From Acidobacteriota bacterium (GTDB lineage: Bacteria; Acidobacteriota; Terriglobia; Acidiferrales; UBA7541), in contig JAMCWK010000016.1 in assembly GCA_023481105.1 (NCBI GenBank), positions 1 to 57,787 of the forward strand: a DNA stretch of 57,787 bases, given 5' to 3'. Shown piece by piece: positions 44,185 to 53,478 of the stretch (positions within the stretch are counted from its first letter, which is position 1; the number at the start of each line of letters is the position of its first letter). Made by a program: the position numbers and the translations under genes. The notes beneath the pieces are model-generated. The model was not told the origin of the DNA and did not search any database. It worked only from the letters and a program-made list of their open reading frames with translations.

Positions 44185-44919
44185 TCAGCGCCGCGCCTCG
44201 GCCTTGCGGAAGCGCAGGATGTAGTTTTCCGTGAACAGCGGCGATTCGAGCACTTTGTCGAACGCGAAGCCCGCGTCCACAAATTCCCTGGTGAAGACTT
44301 CCTGCCCGGCGCGGACGTGCTCAAACATCCACGACGGCGATTTTCCCTGCACCAGATGAAACTCCACCAGCACCACCTGCCCGCCCGGCCGCAGCGCCTT
44401 GTGCATGGACGCCAGCACGGCCTTGGGGTACTCGAAGTGGTGGTAGGTGTCGCAAAGAAAAATGATGTCCACGGAATTTGCCGCCAGTTCGGTGGAGGTA
44501 TCGTTGTCCAGGACGGTCTGAATATTCTTCAGCCCTTCCTTCGCCGCGAGCTGGGACACGCGCTCGAGCATTTTGGGATTGATGTCCACGGCATAGACGC
44601 GCCCCTTGGCGCCCACCATTTTTGCGAAGAGCAGCGTCATGAAGCCGGAGCCCGCGCCGAGATCCGCCACAGCCATGCCGGGTTTCGCGTCCACCAGCCG
44701 CGCCAGCGCCTCGCGCTCGTGGTAGATTTCGCGGCTTTCGGTTTCCAGCGTTTCGACCAGCGGCTGGATGTCCGGACTGCGCCAGCGGTCGTTAATCCCC
44801 GGCTTGACGCTTTTTTCCTGCGCCGGCGCGCTCTGCTGCGAAAACGCGGACCACGGCACCGCACACAATAGTGTCGCGAAAACAATTCCGGCGAACCACT
44901 TGCGGCCAATCCAATTCAT
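44185..44919 (-). CDS. Putative exported SAM-dependent methyltransferase
   Basis: The 244-residue protein begins with a signal peptide (hydrophobic residues 8-22, ending AFSQQS), unusual for an enzyme needing SAM. The catalytic core is clear: VADLGAGSGFMTLLFA, VYAVDINPKMLERV, IIFLCDTYHHFEYP and ALRPGGQVVLVEF. AAAGGAG lies before the ATG at 44919. It is divergent from typA and upstream of metH. Membrane anchoring by an uncleaved signal, or another ligand in place of SAM, are alternatives. Confidence 0.8.
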   Translation of the reverse strand: MNWIGRKWFAGIVFATLLCAVPWSAFSQQSAPAQEKSVKPGINDRWRSPDIQPLVETLETESREIYHEREALARLVDAKPGMAVADLGAGSGFMTLLFAKMVGAKGRVYAVDINPKMLERVSQLAAKEGLKNIQTVLDNDTSTELAANSVDIIFLCDTYHHFEYPKAVLASMHKALRPGGQVVLVEFHLVQGKSPSWMFEHVRAGQEVFTREFVDAGFAFDKVLESPLFTENYILRFRKAEARR

Positions 44920-45070
44920 CGGCAACTCTCCTTTGGCGAGCGCACAGAATAGCAGATTCGTCCGGCTTGCGGAATGCACTCGTGCGCATCCGGGCGCCCC
45001 ACCCGGCACAATCGCGGAATACATGCTAGAATAGAGGCTCAACAGCGCTTATCTGAAAGCGGTTATTTCC

Positions 45071-46900
45071 TTGAACAAACACATTCGCAATATCGCCATT
45101 ATCGCGCACGTGGACCACGGCAAGACGACGCTTGTGGATATGATGCTCCGCCAGAGCGGCACTTTTCGCGCCAATCAGGCCCTCGTCGATCGCGTGATGG
45201 ACTCCAACGAGCTCGAGCGCGAGCGCGGCATCACCATTCTGGCCAAGAGCACGGCGCTCACTTATCACGACACGAAAATCAACATTGTGGACACGCCCGG
45301 GCACAGCGACTTCGGCGGCGAGGTCGAGCGCGCCCTGCGCATGGTGGACGGCGTGCTCCTTCTGGTGGACGCCAGCGAAGGCCCGCTCCCGCAGACGCGC
45401 TACGTCCTGCAAAAGGCCCTGCAAGCGAAACTTCCGCCCGTCGTCGTGCTCAACAAAATTGATCGCAGCGACGCGCGCTGCCAAGCCGTGCTCAACGAAG
45501 TCTACGACCTCTTTATTGACCTCGACGCCACCCCGGAACAAATCGAATTCCCGGTGATTTACACCAACGCAAAAACCGGCGTGGCGCATCACGCCATCGG
45601 CGACGGCTCCACGGACCTCGCCCCGCTCTTCGACGCCATCGTCAAATTCATCCCGCCACCGTCCGGCGATCCCGAGGGTGTTTTGCAGGCGCAGGTGACC
45701 AACCTCGATTACAGCGATTTCCTCGGACGCATCGCCATCGCCCGCGTCTTCAGCGGCACCATCCGCAACGGCTCCGAAGTGGCTATCGCAAAGCTCGACG
45801 GCAGCCTGGTGCGCACAAAAATCACCAAGCTCTATACGTTTCGAGGCTTGACCCGCGATGAAACCGAATCCGTCGTTGCCGGAGACATTGCCGCCATTGC
45901 CGGCGTCGAGGGCATTCAGATTGGCGAAAGCCTGACGGATCCAGAGAATCCCGCTCCGCTCGAGCCGCTCACCATTGACGAGCCGACTATCGCCATGGTC
46001 TTCACCGTGAACACTTCGCCCTTTGCCGGGCGTGAAGGGCAGTTTGTCACTTCGCGCGACCTCCGCGACCGCCTGCAAAAAGAGTTGCTCACCAACGTTT
46101 CCATCCGCGTCGAAGAGACCGAATCTACCGATTCCTTTCGCGTTCTCGGCCGCGGCGAATTGCAGCTCGCGATTTTGATCGAAACCATGCGCCGCGAAGG
46201 CTACGAGCTGATGGCCGGCAAGCCCACCATCGTCACCCGTGAAGAAAACGGCCGCCGCATGGAGCCGGTGGAATTGCTGGTCATCGACATCCCCGAAAAC
46301 TTCACCGGCATCGTCATCGAATTGGTTGGCAGCCGCCGCGCGGAAATGCTCAAAATGGTGAACCACGGCACCGGCCGCGTGCGCATGGAATTCCGCATCC
46401 CCTCGCGCGGGCTGATTGGCCTGCGCAGCGTGCTGCTCACGGATTCCCGCGGCACGGCGCTGGTGCATTCGCTGTTCGATGGCTGGATTGACTATGGCGG
46501 CGAAATGGCGCTGCGTCCCACCGGCGTGCTCGTTGCCGACCGCGCCGGCGCCTCCACCGCCTACGCGCTGTGGAACCTGCAGGAGCGCGGCGAAATGTTC
46601 GTCGGGCCCACCGTCCCCGTGTACGAGGGCATGATCGTCGGCGAAAGCGCCCGCGAAGACGACATGGACGTGAACATCACCAAGGAAAAAAAGCAGACCA
46701 ACATGCGCGCGTCCGGCGCCGACGAAGCCATTCGTCTGATTCCTCACCGCGCGCTGAATTTGGAGCAGGCCCTCGACTTCATCGCCGATGACGAATGGGT
46801 GGAAATCACGCCCCAGTCCATCCGCCTGCGCAAAAAAGTCCTCGACCCCAAGAAGCGCCCCCGCCGCTGGCAGGAAATCCGCGCCAGCCAGGTGCAGTAG
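45071..46900 (+). CDS. typA: Ribosome-binding GTPase TypA/BipA
   Basis: The 609-residue translational GTPase has G1 AHVDHGKT at residues 12-19, switch [13 protein letters not shown]3 DTPGHSDF, G4 NKIDR and the BipA-specific C-terminal domain with [21 protein letters not shown]. It acts in 50S assembly and stress adaptation. The start is TTG at 45071; no ATG lies near. It is monocistronic and divergent from the exported methyltransferase. Confidence 0.96.
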   Translation: MNKHIRNIAIIAHVDHGKTTLVDMMLRQSGTFRANQALVDRVMDSNELERERGITILAKSTALTYHDTKINIVDTPGHSDFGGEVERALRMVDGVLLLVDASEGPLPQTRYVLQKALQAKLPPVVVLNKIDRSDARCQAVLNEVYDLFIDLDATPEQIEFPVIYTNAKTGVAHHAIGDGSTDLAPLFDAIVKFIPPPSGDPEGVLQAQVTNLDYSDFLGRIAIARVFSGTIRNGSEVAIAKLDGSLVRTKITKLYTFRGLTRDETESVVAGDIAAIAGVEGIQIGESLTDPENPAPLEPLTIDEPTIAMVFTVNTSPFAGREGQFVTSRDLRDRLQKELLTNVSIRVEETESTDSFRVLGRGELQLAILIETMRREGYELMAGKPTIVTREENGRRMEPVELLVIDIPENFTGIVIELVGSRRAEMLKMVNHGTGRVRMEFRIPSRGLIGLRSVLLTDSRGTALVHSLFDGWIDYGGEMALRPTGVLVADRAGASTAYALWNLQERGEMFVGPTVPVYEGMIVGESAREDDMDVNITKEKKQTNMRASGADEAIRLIPHRALNLEQALDFIADDEWVEITPQSIRLRKKVLDPKKRPRRWQEIRASQVQ

Positions 46901-46961
46901 CGCACCTACTTAAACTCCAAAACAGTATTTCAGGGAAGTCTTGCTTTCGAGTTGAAATCCT

Positions 46962-47387
46962 CTAGGCGACGCGGCCCGCGAGCTGCGACCGCGAGCGGCC
47001 GTTGCGCTCGGTGGCTTCCGCAAGGCGCCGTGCGTAGCGCACGATCATTTCCACGTCCATGGGCCGCACCGGGCCGTCTAGAAATTCAAACGCGCCCAGC
47101 CGCAGCGCTTCCAGATATTCGTACCAGTCGTGCGACGGCGACGACACCACCACCGGCGCCTTCTCCGCGGTGCGTTTCACCGCGCGCAGCACGTCCTGGT
47201 AGTTGCCGTCCGCGAATTTTTCCTCGCAGAACACCAGCGACACCTGTTTGGCGGAAAGGATGGCTTGCGCTTCTCGCACTGATGAGGAGATGGCCGGTTG
47301 CAGGCCCATTCCCATGAGCACTTTGGTCAGAGCGCTGCGATTCTCGGGGCTGGCTGCCGCCACCAGAACTTCGAATACACGTGTCAT
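46962..47387 (-). CDS. Degenerate response-regulator receiver domain protein
   Basis: The 141-residue protein has the CheY-like fold pattern: VLVAAASPENRSALTKVLMGMG, then VSLVFCEEKFADGNY, VVVSSPSHDWYEYLEALRLGAFEFLDGPVRP. The phosphoacceptor Asp at the end of strand 3 is replaced (VFCEEK), and the N-terminal acidic pair is ASP-E rather than DD. The switch Ser (VSSP) and the lysine-equivalent position are also altered. It is a pseudo-receiver, probably working by protein contact. The upstream 180 bases hold no gene that I can see. Confidence 0.75.
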   Translation of the reverse strand: MTRVFEVLVAAASPENRSALTKVLMGMGLQPAISSSVREAQAILSAKQVSLVFCEEKFADGNYQDVLRAVKRTAEKAPVVVSSPSHDWYEYLEALRLGAFEFLDGPVRPMDVEMIVRYARRLAEATERNGRSRSQLAGRVA

Positions 47388-47569
47388 GAGGCCCTCCGTC
47401 TGACGGTGTCGGACGGGAAGACGCTCGTACCCGGACGTGCCTGCAAACGTCTCTGTGCGCCTGGCGGATTCGGGTGCATTAGAGTCCCGAAAAGATTAGA
47501 TGGGAAGCGGATGCTTGCGGATGCGACGCGTATGCGTCACCCCCCTAGCCGGGCGGCATCGCGGCCACT

Positions 47570-48106
47570 TCAGGCTGCTTTGGTTGTGGAAGGAGCTGCC
47601 ATGCGTTTCGGACGCGGCCCGCGGCGCAGCACGGCCTTCAGTCCCCAAAGCACGCGATTCAGGTCCGCCATGGTGCGGATGTCCGCAAGCCCGCGCAGGC
47701 CCTTGCTCGAGTAATGTTGCCGGATGAAAAAGTCGAGTTGCGCGCGGTCCATGTCCAGCTCGCGGACGCAAGCCCACAGCGCGCGCCACGCCTCGCCTGT
47801 CGGCGGCACACCGCGCCATTCAGGAAAACCCTGCCGCCCGGCGGTTCCCGCTGCCCAGTCATATTCCGGGGGAGAAACACCCGCCAGCCGCTCCAGCCAT
47901 GCAATGACCCGCGCGGCGTCCATGCTGGTCAGGGCTTTCGTGGTTTTTGCACGGCCCTGCGTAAAGCGCTCGACAAAGTAGTGCCTCAACTCGCGGTCCG
48001 CGCCGCGCGCAAGCTGCAAGCTGCCGGTCCACCGCCGCCACAGCGCTTGCAAGCGCCGCAGTTGCGCACGGCTGATTGGCACGGGCAGCACCAGTTGAAC
48101 GGCCAC
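47570..48106 (-). CDS. Unknown protein, helical, possibly Gp16/GemA-like
   Basis: The start is a GTG at 48106 with AGGAGG five bases before it, giving 178 residues. It is rich in Arg and Trp: ISRAQLRRLQALWRRW, then HYFVERFTQGRAKTTKALTS, AARVIAWLERLAG, and a C-terminal QLDFFIRQHY and LRGLADIRTMADLNRVLWGLKA. The combination of a DNA-like helical N-terminus with QLDFFIRQ and a final leader helix resembles phage-derived Gp16/GemA proteins, but only weakly. No phage genes are nearby. I do not assign a function. Confidence 0.6.
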   Translation of the reverse strand: MAVQLVLPVPISRAQLRRLQALWRRWTGSLQLARGADRELRHYFVERFTQGRAKTTKALTSMDAARVIAWLERLAGVSPPEYDWAAGTAGRQGFPEWRGVPPTGEAWRALWACVRELDMDRAQLDFFIRQHYSSKGLRGLADIRTMADLNRVLWGLKAVLRRGPRPKRMAAPSTTKAA

Positions 48107-48232
48107 CTCTTCCTCCTGCTTTATTAGATGCAGAAAGCCTTCGCCTGGTTTTCGCCTTCTTTTGGCTGGCGGCTGGGTTACGCCGTGCAAGCCGGCCGCG
48201 TCCAATCGTTCAGAGAGTTGAGGAGGTGTCCC

Positions 48233-48586
48233 ATGCGACGCCTGAATGCAACGCTGGCCTTGCTCGCGCTTTGCGCCACGCTCTCCCTGGCGCAACGCCC
48301 GGAAGAAAAACCCGCGCGCCTGCAACCCGTGGAAATCGTCTCCACCGCCGAACTAATTTATCCGGTCAATAGCGTGGCCTTTGGTACAGTCGTGCTCCAA
48401 GTGACCATCAGCGCGGACGGCGAAATCGAAGCCGTGAAAGTAATCAAAGACATCAAGAGCCTGACGCCGGAAGCGACCAAGTGCGTACGGAAATGGAAAT
48501 TCCGGCCGGCGGAACTGAACGGCAAGCCGGTGCGCGCCACCCTCGCCGTCGCCTTCACCTTCAACAATCCTTTCCGCAATCCGTAG
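48233..48586 (+). CDS. Small exported TonB C-terminal domain protein
   Basis: The product is 117 residues from the ATG at 48233, behind GAGGAGGTGT. The signal peptide is residues 1-19 (LALLALCATLSLA). The mature part is a TonB C-terminal beta-alpha-beta domain: AELIYPVNSVAFGTVVLQVTISADGEIEAVKVI, then CVRKWKFRPAELNGKPV. It lacks the N-terminal anchor and Pro-rich spacer of true TonB, so it is probably a periplasmic scaffold. It is divergent from the unknown gene upstream. Confidence 0.8.
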   Translation: MRRLNATLALLALCATLSLAQRPEEKPARLQPVEIVSTAELIYPVNSVAFGTVVLQVTISADGEIEAVKVIKDIKSLTPEATKCVRKWKFRPAELNGKPVRATLAVAFTFNNPFRNP

Positions 48587-48602
48587 CTGCATGGCGAGCG
48601 TG

Positions 48603-48663
48603 TGTCATTCCGACTTGTCCCGAGCGAAGCCGAGGGAGTCCCGATGGCGTGCATCGGGACGAG
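48603..48663. repeat. GTCATTCCGA-type intergenic element
   Basis: TGTCATTCCGAC, CCCGAGCGAAGC and GAGGGA are followed by GTCCCGATGGCGTGCATCGGGAC, which folds on itself. This type and the TGTCATCCTGAGCGAAGC copy at 53405-53453 share GTCAT and GAGCGAAGC. Confidence 0.65.
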
Positions 48664-48742
48664 AAATCTGCTTCTCGAAAAACATCCGACTTGGCGCCGC
48701 CTTCCTGCGCAGCACACCCTGTGGAATTTTTCCAGATTTCAT

Positions 48743-48777
48743 TTGACATGCGGGTCATGTAACCGTATAAATATGCA
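48743..48777 (+). promoter_or_regulatory. arg operon promoter with ARG-box-like operator
   Basis: TTGACA at 48743-48748 and TATAAA at 48766-48771 are spaced by 17 bases. CGTATAAATATGCA at 48764-48777 matches 10 of 14 positions of the ArgR/AhrC box half-site pair TGAATAAAAATTCA and covers the -10 box. ArgR is the first gene, so arginine-dependent autorepression of the whole operon is expected. Confidence 0.6.
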
Positions 48778-48808
48778 GTCGCTTGTATATTTTGATTCGC
48801 GCGGGCAC

Positions 48809-49249
48809 ATGGGAGCACAAAAAAAGTACCGGCAGGGACAAATTCTGAAGTTGATTGGCAGCGAATCCATTGCGAGCCAGGACGAATTGCGGCGCAGCCT
48901 GCATCACCTGGGGCTGCGCGTCACCCAGGCCACGCTCTCGCGCGATTTGCAGGAGCTCCGCCTGGTGAAAACGGCCTCCGGCTATAAGCCGCTCGCCGCG
49001 GAAGAGCCTCCGCTGGCCGCTCTGGAGCGCGCCCTGCGCGAATTCCTCACCGACCTGCGCCCCGCGCAAAATCTTCTGGTGCTGAAGACCCCGCCCGGCG
49101 GCGCGCAGCCCATCGCCCGCGCGCTGGATATCGAGCACTGGAAGGAAATTGCCGGCACCATCGCCGGCGACGACACCGTCCTTATCATTACTCCATCATC
49201 CCGCACTCGTCTCATCGTTCAGAAACGGATGGAGGAAATGATTCGATGA
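48809..49249 (+). CDS. argR: Arginine repressor ArgR
   Basis: The 146-residue product starts at ATG 48809, downstream of the predicted transcription start; ATG at 48773 would lie in the promoter. The winged helix is IASQDELRRSLHHLGLRVTQATLSRDLQELRLVK. The C-terminal hexamerisation and arginine-binding domain has NLLVLKTPPGGAQPIARALD and GTIAGDDTVLII. In the presence of arginine, the hexamer binds ARG boxes. It leads the operon and overlaps argC by 4 bases. Confidence 0.95.
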   Translation: MGAQKKYRQGQILKLIGSESIASQDELRRSLHHLGLRVTQATLSRDLQELRLVKTASGYKPLAAEEPPLAALERALREFLTDLRPAQNLLVLKTPPGGAQPIARALDIEHWKEIAGTIAGDDTVLIITPSSRTRLIVQKRMEEMIR

Positions 49250-50283
49250 ACGCGCGCCCCGGCAGGGTCGGGGTCGTCGGCGTGACCGGCTACGCGGGCT
49301 TCCAGCTCGCCAAGCTGCTCCTCCGCCATCCCCACATCGAAAAGCCCACGTTTTTCCTGCGCAACGGCGCGGAGAAAGCCCGCTGCCTCACGGAGCTGTT
49401 CCCCGAGCTGCGCGGCTGGGGCGAAGCGCCCTGCCGCCCGTATTCCGCGCAAGCCGTCAAAGAAAACGGAGCCGACTTTGTATTTCTCTCCACGCCGCAC
49501 GAGGCTTCGCTCGAACTCGTGCCCGAATTGCTCGACGCCGGCCTTCGTGTGGTGGACTTGAGCGGCGCTTTCCGCTTCCGTAATCCCGACACCTTTTCTT
49601 CCTGGTATAAGCTGCCTGCGCCGCCGCGCCCGTTGCTCGACGGCGCCGTGTACGGCCTGCCGGAAATGTACGGCGCTTCCCTTCCCGGCGCGCGCCTCGT
49701 TGCCAATCCCGGCTGCTACCCCACGTCCGTCATCCTCGGCTTGCGCCCGCTCATCGAAACGGATTGGATTGCGCGCGAGCGCGGCATCGTTTGCGACTGC
49801 AAGTCCGGCACCAGCGGCGCCGGCAAAGAGCCCAAGCGCGAAACCCATTTCGTTGAGGTGAACGAAAATTTCCGCGCCTACGGACTTTTCGCTCATCGGC
49901 ACACGCCGGAAGTCACCGAGCATCTCGGCCTCGCGCCGCGCGACGTCATTTTCTCCACGCATCTGCTGCCCGTCGCCCGCGGCATTCTTTCCACCATTTC
50001 GCTGTGGCTCGCCGCGCCGCGCTCCGCGGAGGAAATCGAATCGCTCTACCGCCAGTTTTACGCCGGTCGTCCGCTGGTGCGCATCTGGCCGGCGGGAAAG
50101 CTGCCGGAGTTGCAGCATGTGGCACACACCAATTTCTGCGACATCGGCTTTGCGCTGGACGCCGCGGGCGAGCGGCTCATCGTCGTTTCCTGCCTGGACA
50201 ATCTGGGCAAAGGCGCCGCTGGTCAGGCGGTGCAGAACTTGAACGGGATGTTGGGGGCTCCGGAGGAAGCCGCGCTCATATGA
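49246..50283 (+). CDS. argC: N-acetyl-gamma-glutamyl-phosphate reductase
   Basis: The 345-residue NADPH-dependent enzyme makes N-acetylglutamate semialdehyde, step three of arginine synthesis. It has VGVVGVTGYAGFQLAKLL (nucleotide loop), VFLSTPHEAS, the catalytic Cys157 in NPGCYPT and the C-terminal NLGKGAAGQAVQN. It overlaps argR and argB by ATGA, consistent with translational coupling. Confidence 0.95.
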   Translation: MNARPGRVGVVGVTGYAGFQLAKLLLRHPHIEKPTFFLRNGAEKARCLTELFPELRGWGEAPCRPYSAQAVKENGADFVFLSTPHEASLELVPELLDAGLRVVDLSGAFRFRNPDTFSSWYKLPAPPRPLLDGAVYGLPEMYGASLPGARLVANPGCYPTSVILGLRPLIETDWIARERGIVCDCKSGTSGAGKEPKRETHFVEVNENFRAYGLFAHRHTPEVTEHLGLAPRDVIFSTHLLPVARGILSTISLWLAAPRSAEEIESLYRQFYAGRPLVRIWPAGKLPELQHVAHTNFCDIGFALDAAGERLIVVSCLDNLGKGAAGQAVQNLNGMLGAPEEAALI

Positions 50284-51143
50284 GACTCGTCATCAAGCTG
50301 GCCGGCGCGCTGTTGGACGATACAGCCGCCGTTGAAAATATCGCGCAGCAGATAGCGCAGCTTGCCCGCGCAGGCCACGAGCTGCTGGTGGTCCATGGCG
50401 GCGGAAAAATCTTCACCGCCACGCTCGCGCGCATGGGCATTCAGAGCAATTTCGTCAACGGGCTGCGCATCACCGACCGCGAAACGCGCGATGTCGGCGT
50501 GATGGTCTTCGCCGGGCTGCTCAGCACGCGCCTCGCCGCCGCCATTTCCCGCCAGGGCGTGCCTGCGGTGGGCGTTTCTGCCGCCGACGGCGAATGCTTC
50601 ACCGCCGAACCGATGCAGCTCGGCGAAAAGCCCGGTGCGCTCGGCTTCGTCGGATATCTCACCGGCGCCAACGTGGAATTCATCGAATCGTTGTGGCGCG
50701 CGGGCGTGGTGCCCGTTGCTCCCTGCCTCGGCATGGGCGCTGACGGCGAGCTCTACAACATCAATGCCGACCACATGGCCGCGGCCTGCGCGGAATTTGT
50801 CCGCGCGGACCGGCTGATTTTCCTCACCGATGTGGCCGGTGTGCTCGACGGCGAAAAAGTTTTGCAAGCGCTCTCCTCGGAAGAATGCGAAGAGCTGATT
50901 CGCCAGAACAAAGTCTCCGGCGGCATGGTGCTGAAGCTGGAGGCGTGCAAGCGCGCGCTTTCCGGCGGCGTGCGCCAGGTGCGCATCGTCGGCGGCGGCG
51001 TGCCCGACGGGCTGCTGCGCGCCGCCAACGGTTCGAAGTTTCCCGGCACGAAGGTAACGCCGCTGTTTCCCGTCAAGCGCACGCGTCTTCCTCGCCACAC
51101 CGCGGAATCGCTGGAAGCAGAGCATGAGGTGGTGAACCGATGA
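50280..51143 (+). CDS. argB: Acetylglutamate kinase
   Basis: The 287-residue amino-acid kinase fold protein begins RLVIKLAGALL. VVHGGGKIFTATL binds ATP phosphates, and LTDVAGVL and SGGMVLKLEAC are family motifs. It phosphorylates N-acetylglutamate. The GGxV/arginine-feedback N-terminal helix of arginine-sensitive forms appears absent. It overlaps argC and argD by 4 bases each. Confidence 0.94.
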   Translation: MRLVIKLAGALLDDTAAVENIAQQIAQLARAGHELLVVHGGGKIFTATLARMGIQSNFVNGLRITDRETRDVGVMVFAGLLSTRLAAAISRQGVPAVGVSAADGECFTAEPMQLGEKPGALGFVGYLTGANVEFIESLWRAGVVPVAPCLGMGADGELYNINADHMAAACAEFVRADRLIFLTDVAGVLDGEKVLQALSSEECEELIRQNKVSGGMVLKLEACKRALSGGVRQVRIVGGGVPDGLLRAANGSKFPGTKVTPLFPVKRTRLPRHTAESLEAEHEVVNR

Positions 51144-52411
51144 TCCCGCAGAGCGGGACGGCCGCACGCCGCGCCGCCGAACGCTACCTGATGAACACCT
51201 ACAAGCGGCCCCCGCTCGTCTTCACGCGCGGCAAGGGCTGCTACCTCTGGGACGATCGCGGCAAAAAATATCTCGATTTTCTCGGCGGCATCGCCGTCAA
51301 CGCGCTGGGCCACGCGCATCCGCGCATCGTGCGCGTCGTGCGCCGCGAAGCCGCGCGCGCCATTCATCTCTCCAACCTTTTTCACAATCAGTATCAAGGC
51401 CCGCTCGCCGAGAAACTCGTGAAGTGGTCTGGACTCGACCACGTCTTTTTCACCAACAGCGGCTCCGAGGCCATCGAAGGCGCTCTGAAGCTGTCGCGCA
51501 TCTACGCCCGCAAAAAAACTGGCGCCGATTCCCCGCCGGTGAAAACGAAAATTCTCGCGCTCGAGCATTCCTTCCATGGCCGCACCTTCGGCGCGCTGGC
51601 CATCACCGCTTCGGCGAAGTACCGCGTTCCGTACGAGCCGCTCATGCCCGGCGCGGTATTTGTGCGCTTCAACGACGTCGCCGACCTCGAAGCCAAATTC
51701 GACGATTCCGTTTGTGCTGTCATTCTGGAGCCGGTGCAGGGCGAAGGCGGCGTCTTCCCCGTCAGCGAAGCCTTCTACAACCGTGCGCGGCAACTGTGTA
51801 CGGATCACGACGCCGCGCTGATCGCCGACGAAATTCAGTGCGGCTTGGGCCGCACCGGCCGCTACTTCGCCTACCAAAAATTCAGCGCGCTGCCGGACAT
51901 CGCCGTCGTTGCCAAGCCGCTCGCCGGAGGCCTGCCGCTGGGCGCGATTCTCGCCAGCGAAAAATTCGCCTCCGCGTTTTCCCCGGGACTGCATGGCACC
52001 ACGTTTGGCGGAGGCCCCATGATTTGCGCCGCCGCTCTCGAATTTCTTAACACTCTCGAAAAGGAAAAACTTTTGGCCAACGTCCGCGCTCGCGGCGAAC
52101 AACTGCGCGCTGGGCTGGAAAAACTCAAATCGAAATTCGATTTCGTGAAAGAAGTCCGCGGCGAGGGACTCATCGCCGGCATGGAGCTGACCATCGAAGG
52201 CGCTGCGATCACACAGGAAGCGCTGCGCCGCGGCGTCATCATTAACTGCACGCACGAGCGCACGCTGCGCTTTCTGCCGCCATTCATCGTTACGTCGAAG
52301 CAGGTCAACGACTTTCTGGCCGCACTCGAGCGCGTGCTGGCAGGTGCCGCCCGCAAAAACAAAGCTGCGGCTGCTACGCCTGTTGCAACCGCGGCAGGAA
52401 GCGCGAGGTGA
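51140..52411 (+). CDS. argD: Acetylornithine aminotransferase
   Basis: The 423-residue PLP enzyme of class III has YLDFLGGIAVNALGHAHP, FFTNSGSEAIEGALKLSR, EPVQGEGGVFP, IADEIQCGLGRTG and the Schiff-base Lys259 in VAKPLAGGLPLGA. It transfers the amino group to N-acetylglutamate semialdehyde. It overlaps argB and argF by 4 bases. The Ala-rich last 25 residues are additional. Confidence 0.95.
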   Translation: MIPQSGTAARRAAERYLMNTYKRPPLVFTRGKGCYLWDDRGKKYLDFLGGIAVNALGHAHPRIVRVVRREAARAIHLSNLFHNQYQGPLAEKLVKWSGLDHVFFTNSGSEAIEGALKLSRIYARKKTGADSPPVKTKILALEHSFHGRTFGALAITASAKYRVPYEPLMPGAVFVRFNDVADLEAKFDDSVCAVILEPVQGEGGVFPVSEAFYNRARQLCTDHDAALIADEIQCGLGRTGRYFAYQKFSALPDIAVVAKPLAGGLPLGAILASEKFASAFSPGLHGTTFGGGPMICAAALEFLNTLEKEKLLANVRARGEQLRAGLEKLKSKFDFVKEVRGEGLIAGMELTIEGAAITQEALRRGVIINCTHERTLRFLPPFIVTSKQVNDFLAALERVLAGAARKNKAAAATPVATAAGSAR

Positions 52412-53355
52412 GCATGGGCACAGCGCTTAAGAAGCTGGCGACCGTGGCAGACCTCCTCACCGGTGCGGAGTTTTCCGCCCCGCGCGTGCGTGAACTCTTC
52501 CAGCTCGCCGCAGACGTCAAGTCGCGTCCGAAGCGATATCGCACCGCGCTTGCTGGCCGCTATCTCGCGCTGATTTTTGAAAAGCCCTCGCTGCGCACCC
52601 GCGTCACGTTTGACGTTGGCATGCAAAGCCTCGGCGGCGGCGCTGTGTTTCTTGACCACACCGGCACGCGTCTCGGCCAGCGCGAATCCATCCACGACGT
52701 CGCCAAAAATCTCGAGCGCTGGGTGCACGGCATCGTCGCGCGCGTTTTCGAGCAATCCGCACTCGAGCAGCTCGCCGCTCACGCGTCCATCCCGGTCATC
52801 AACGCGCTCAGCGACGTCTATCACCCTTGCCAGGCGCTCGCTGATTTCTTCACGCTGGAAGAGCGCTTCGGCAATCTGACGGGGCTGACACTCGCCTACG
52901 TCGGCGACGGCAACAACGTATGTCATTCACTGTTGCTGGCTGGCGCGCGCGTCGGCGCCAATGTCCGCGTAGCCACGCCCGCGGGCTACGAGCCGAATTC
53001 CACCGTGGTCGCCGAGGCGTTGCAAGCCGCGCGCGAGACTCGCGCGAAAATCGAAATTCTCCGCGCGCCCGAGCAAGCCGTTGCCGGCGCGCAGGCCGTG
53101 TACACCGACGTCTGGGCCAGCATGGGCCAGGAAGACGAAGCCGCCGCGCGCGCAAAACTTTTTGCGCCGTACCAGGTCAACGAAGCGCTGATGGCCCACG
53201 CCGCCAAAGATGCGGTGTTTCTGCATTGTCTGCCTGCGCATCGCAGCTCTGAAGTGACTGATGGCGTGATGGACGCGCCGAACTCGATTGTGTACGACCA
53301 GGCGGAAAACCGCCTGCACGTGCAAAAAGCAATTTTGCTGACCTTGTTGGGATAG
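52408..53355 (+). CDS. argF: Ornithine carbamoyltransferase
   Basis: The 315-residue enzyme makes citrulline. It has the carbamoyl-phosphate motif SLRTR at 61-65, the second motif HPCQALAD and the ornithine loop HCLPAHR near residue 272. Starting GTG gives a GTGA overlap with argD; ATG at 52414 is an alternative. It is the last gene before an intergenic repeat that interrupts the otherwise continuous overlaps. Confidence 0.95.
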   Translation: MSMGTALKKLATVADLLTGAEFSAPRVRELFQLAADVKSRPKRYRTALAGRYLALIFEKPSLRTRVTFDVGMQSLGGGAVFLDHTGTRLGQRESIHDVAKNLERWVHGIVARVFEQSALEQLAAHASIPVINALSDVYHPCQALADFFTLEERFGNLTGLTLAYVGDGNNVCHSLLLAGARVGANVRVATPAGYEPNSTVVAEALQAARETRAKIEILRAPEQAVAGAQAVYTDVWASMGQEDEAAARAKLFAPYQVNEALMAHAAKDAVFLHCLPAHRSSEVTDGVMDAPNSIVYDQAENRLHVQKAILLTLLG

Positions 53356-53358
53356 ATC

Positions 53359-53453
53359 GTGGGGACGGACCGCGTGTCCGCCCCAATGTGCCGACAGAGA
53401 ACTCTTGTCATCCTGAGCGAAGCGAAGGATCTCTCCGGGAAGCTCAGCATGAC
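53359..53453. repeat. Composite intergenic repeat between argF and argG
   Basis: It contains GGGACGGACCGCGTGTCCGCCCC and then TGTCATCCTGAGCGAAGC...GGATCT...CAGCATGACA. The former is a hairpin like 34705-34787; the latter resembles 48603-48663. Confidence 0.65.
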
Positions 53454-53478
53454 AATGGCTCGAAAAAGGAGAACTACC

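Noticed and set aside
53359-53478. Longer N-terminus for argininosuccinate synthase
   Set aside because: The in-frame extension translates the composite intergenic repeat; the enzyme core starts right after the GTG codons with GGAG at the right distance.
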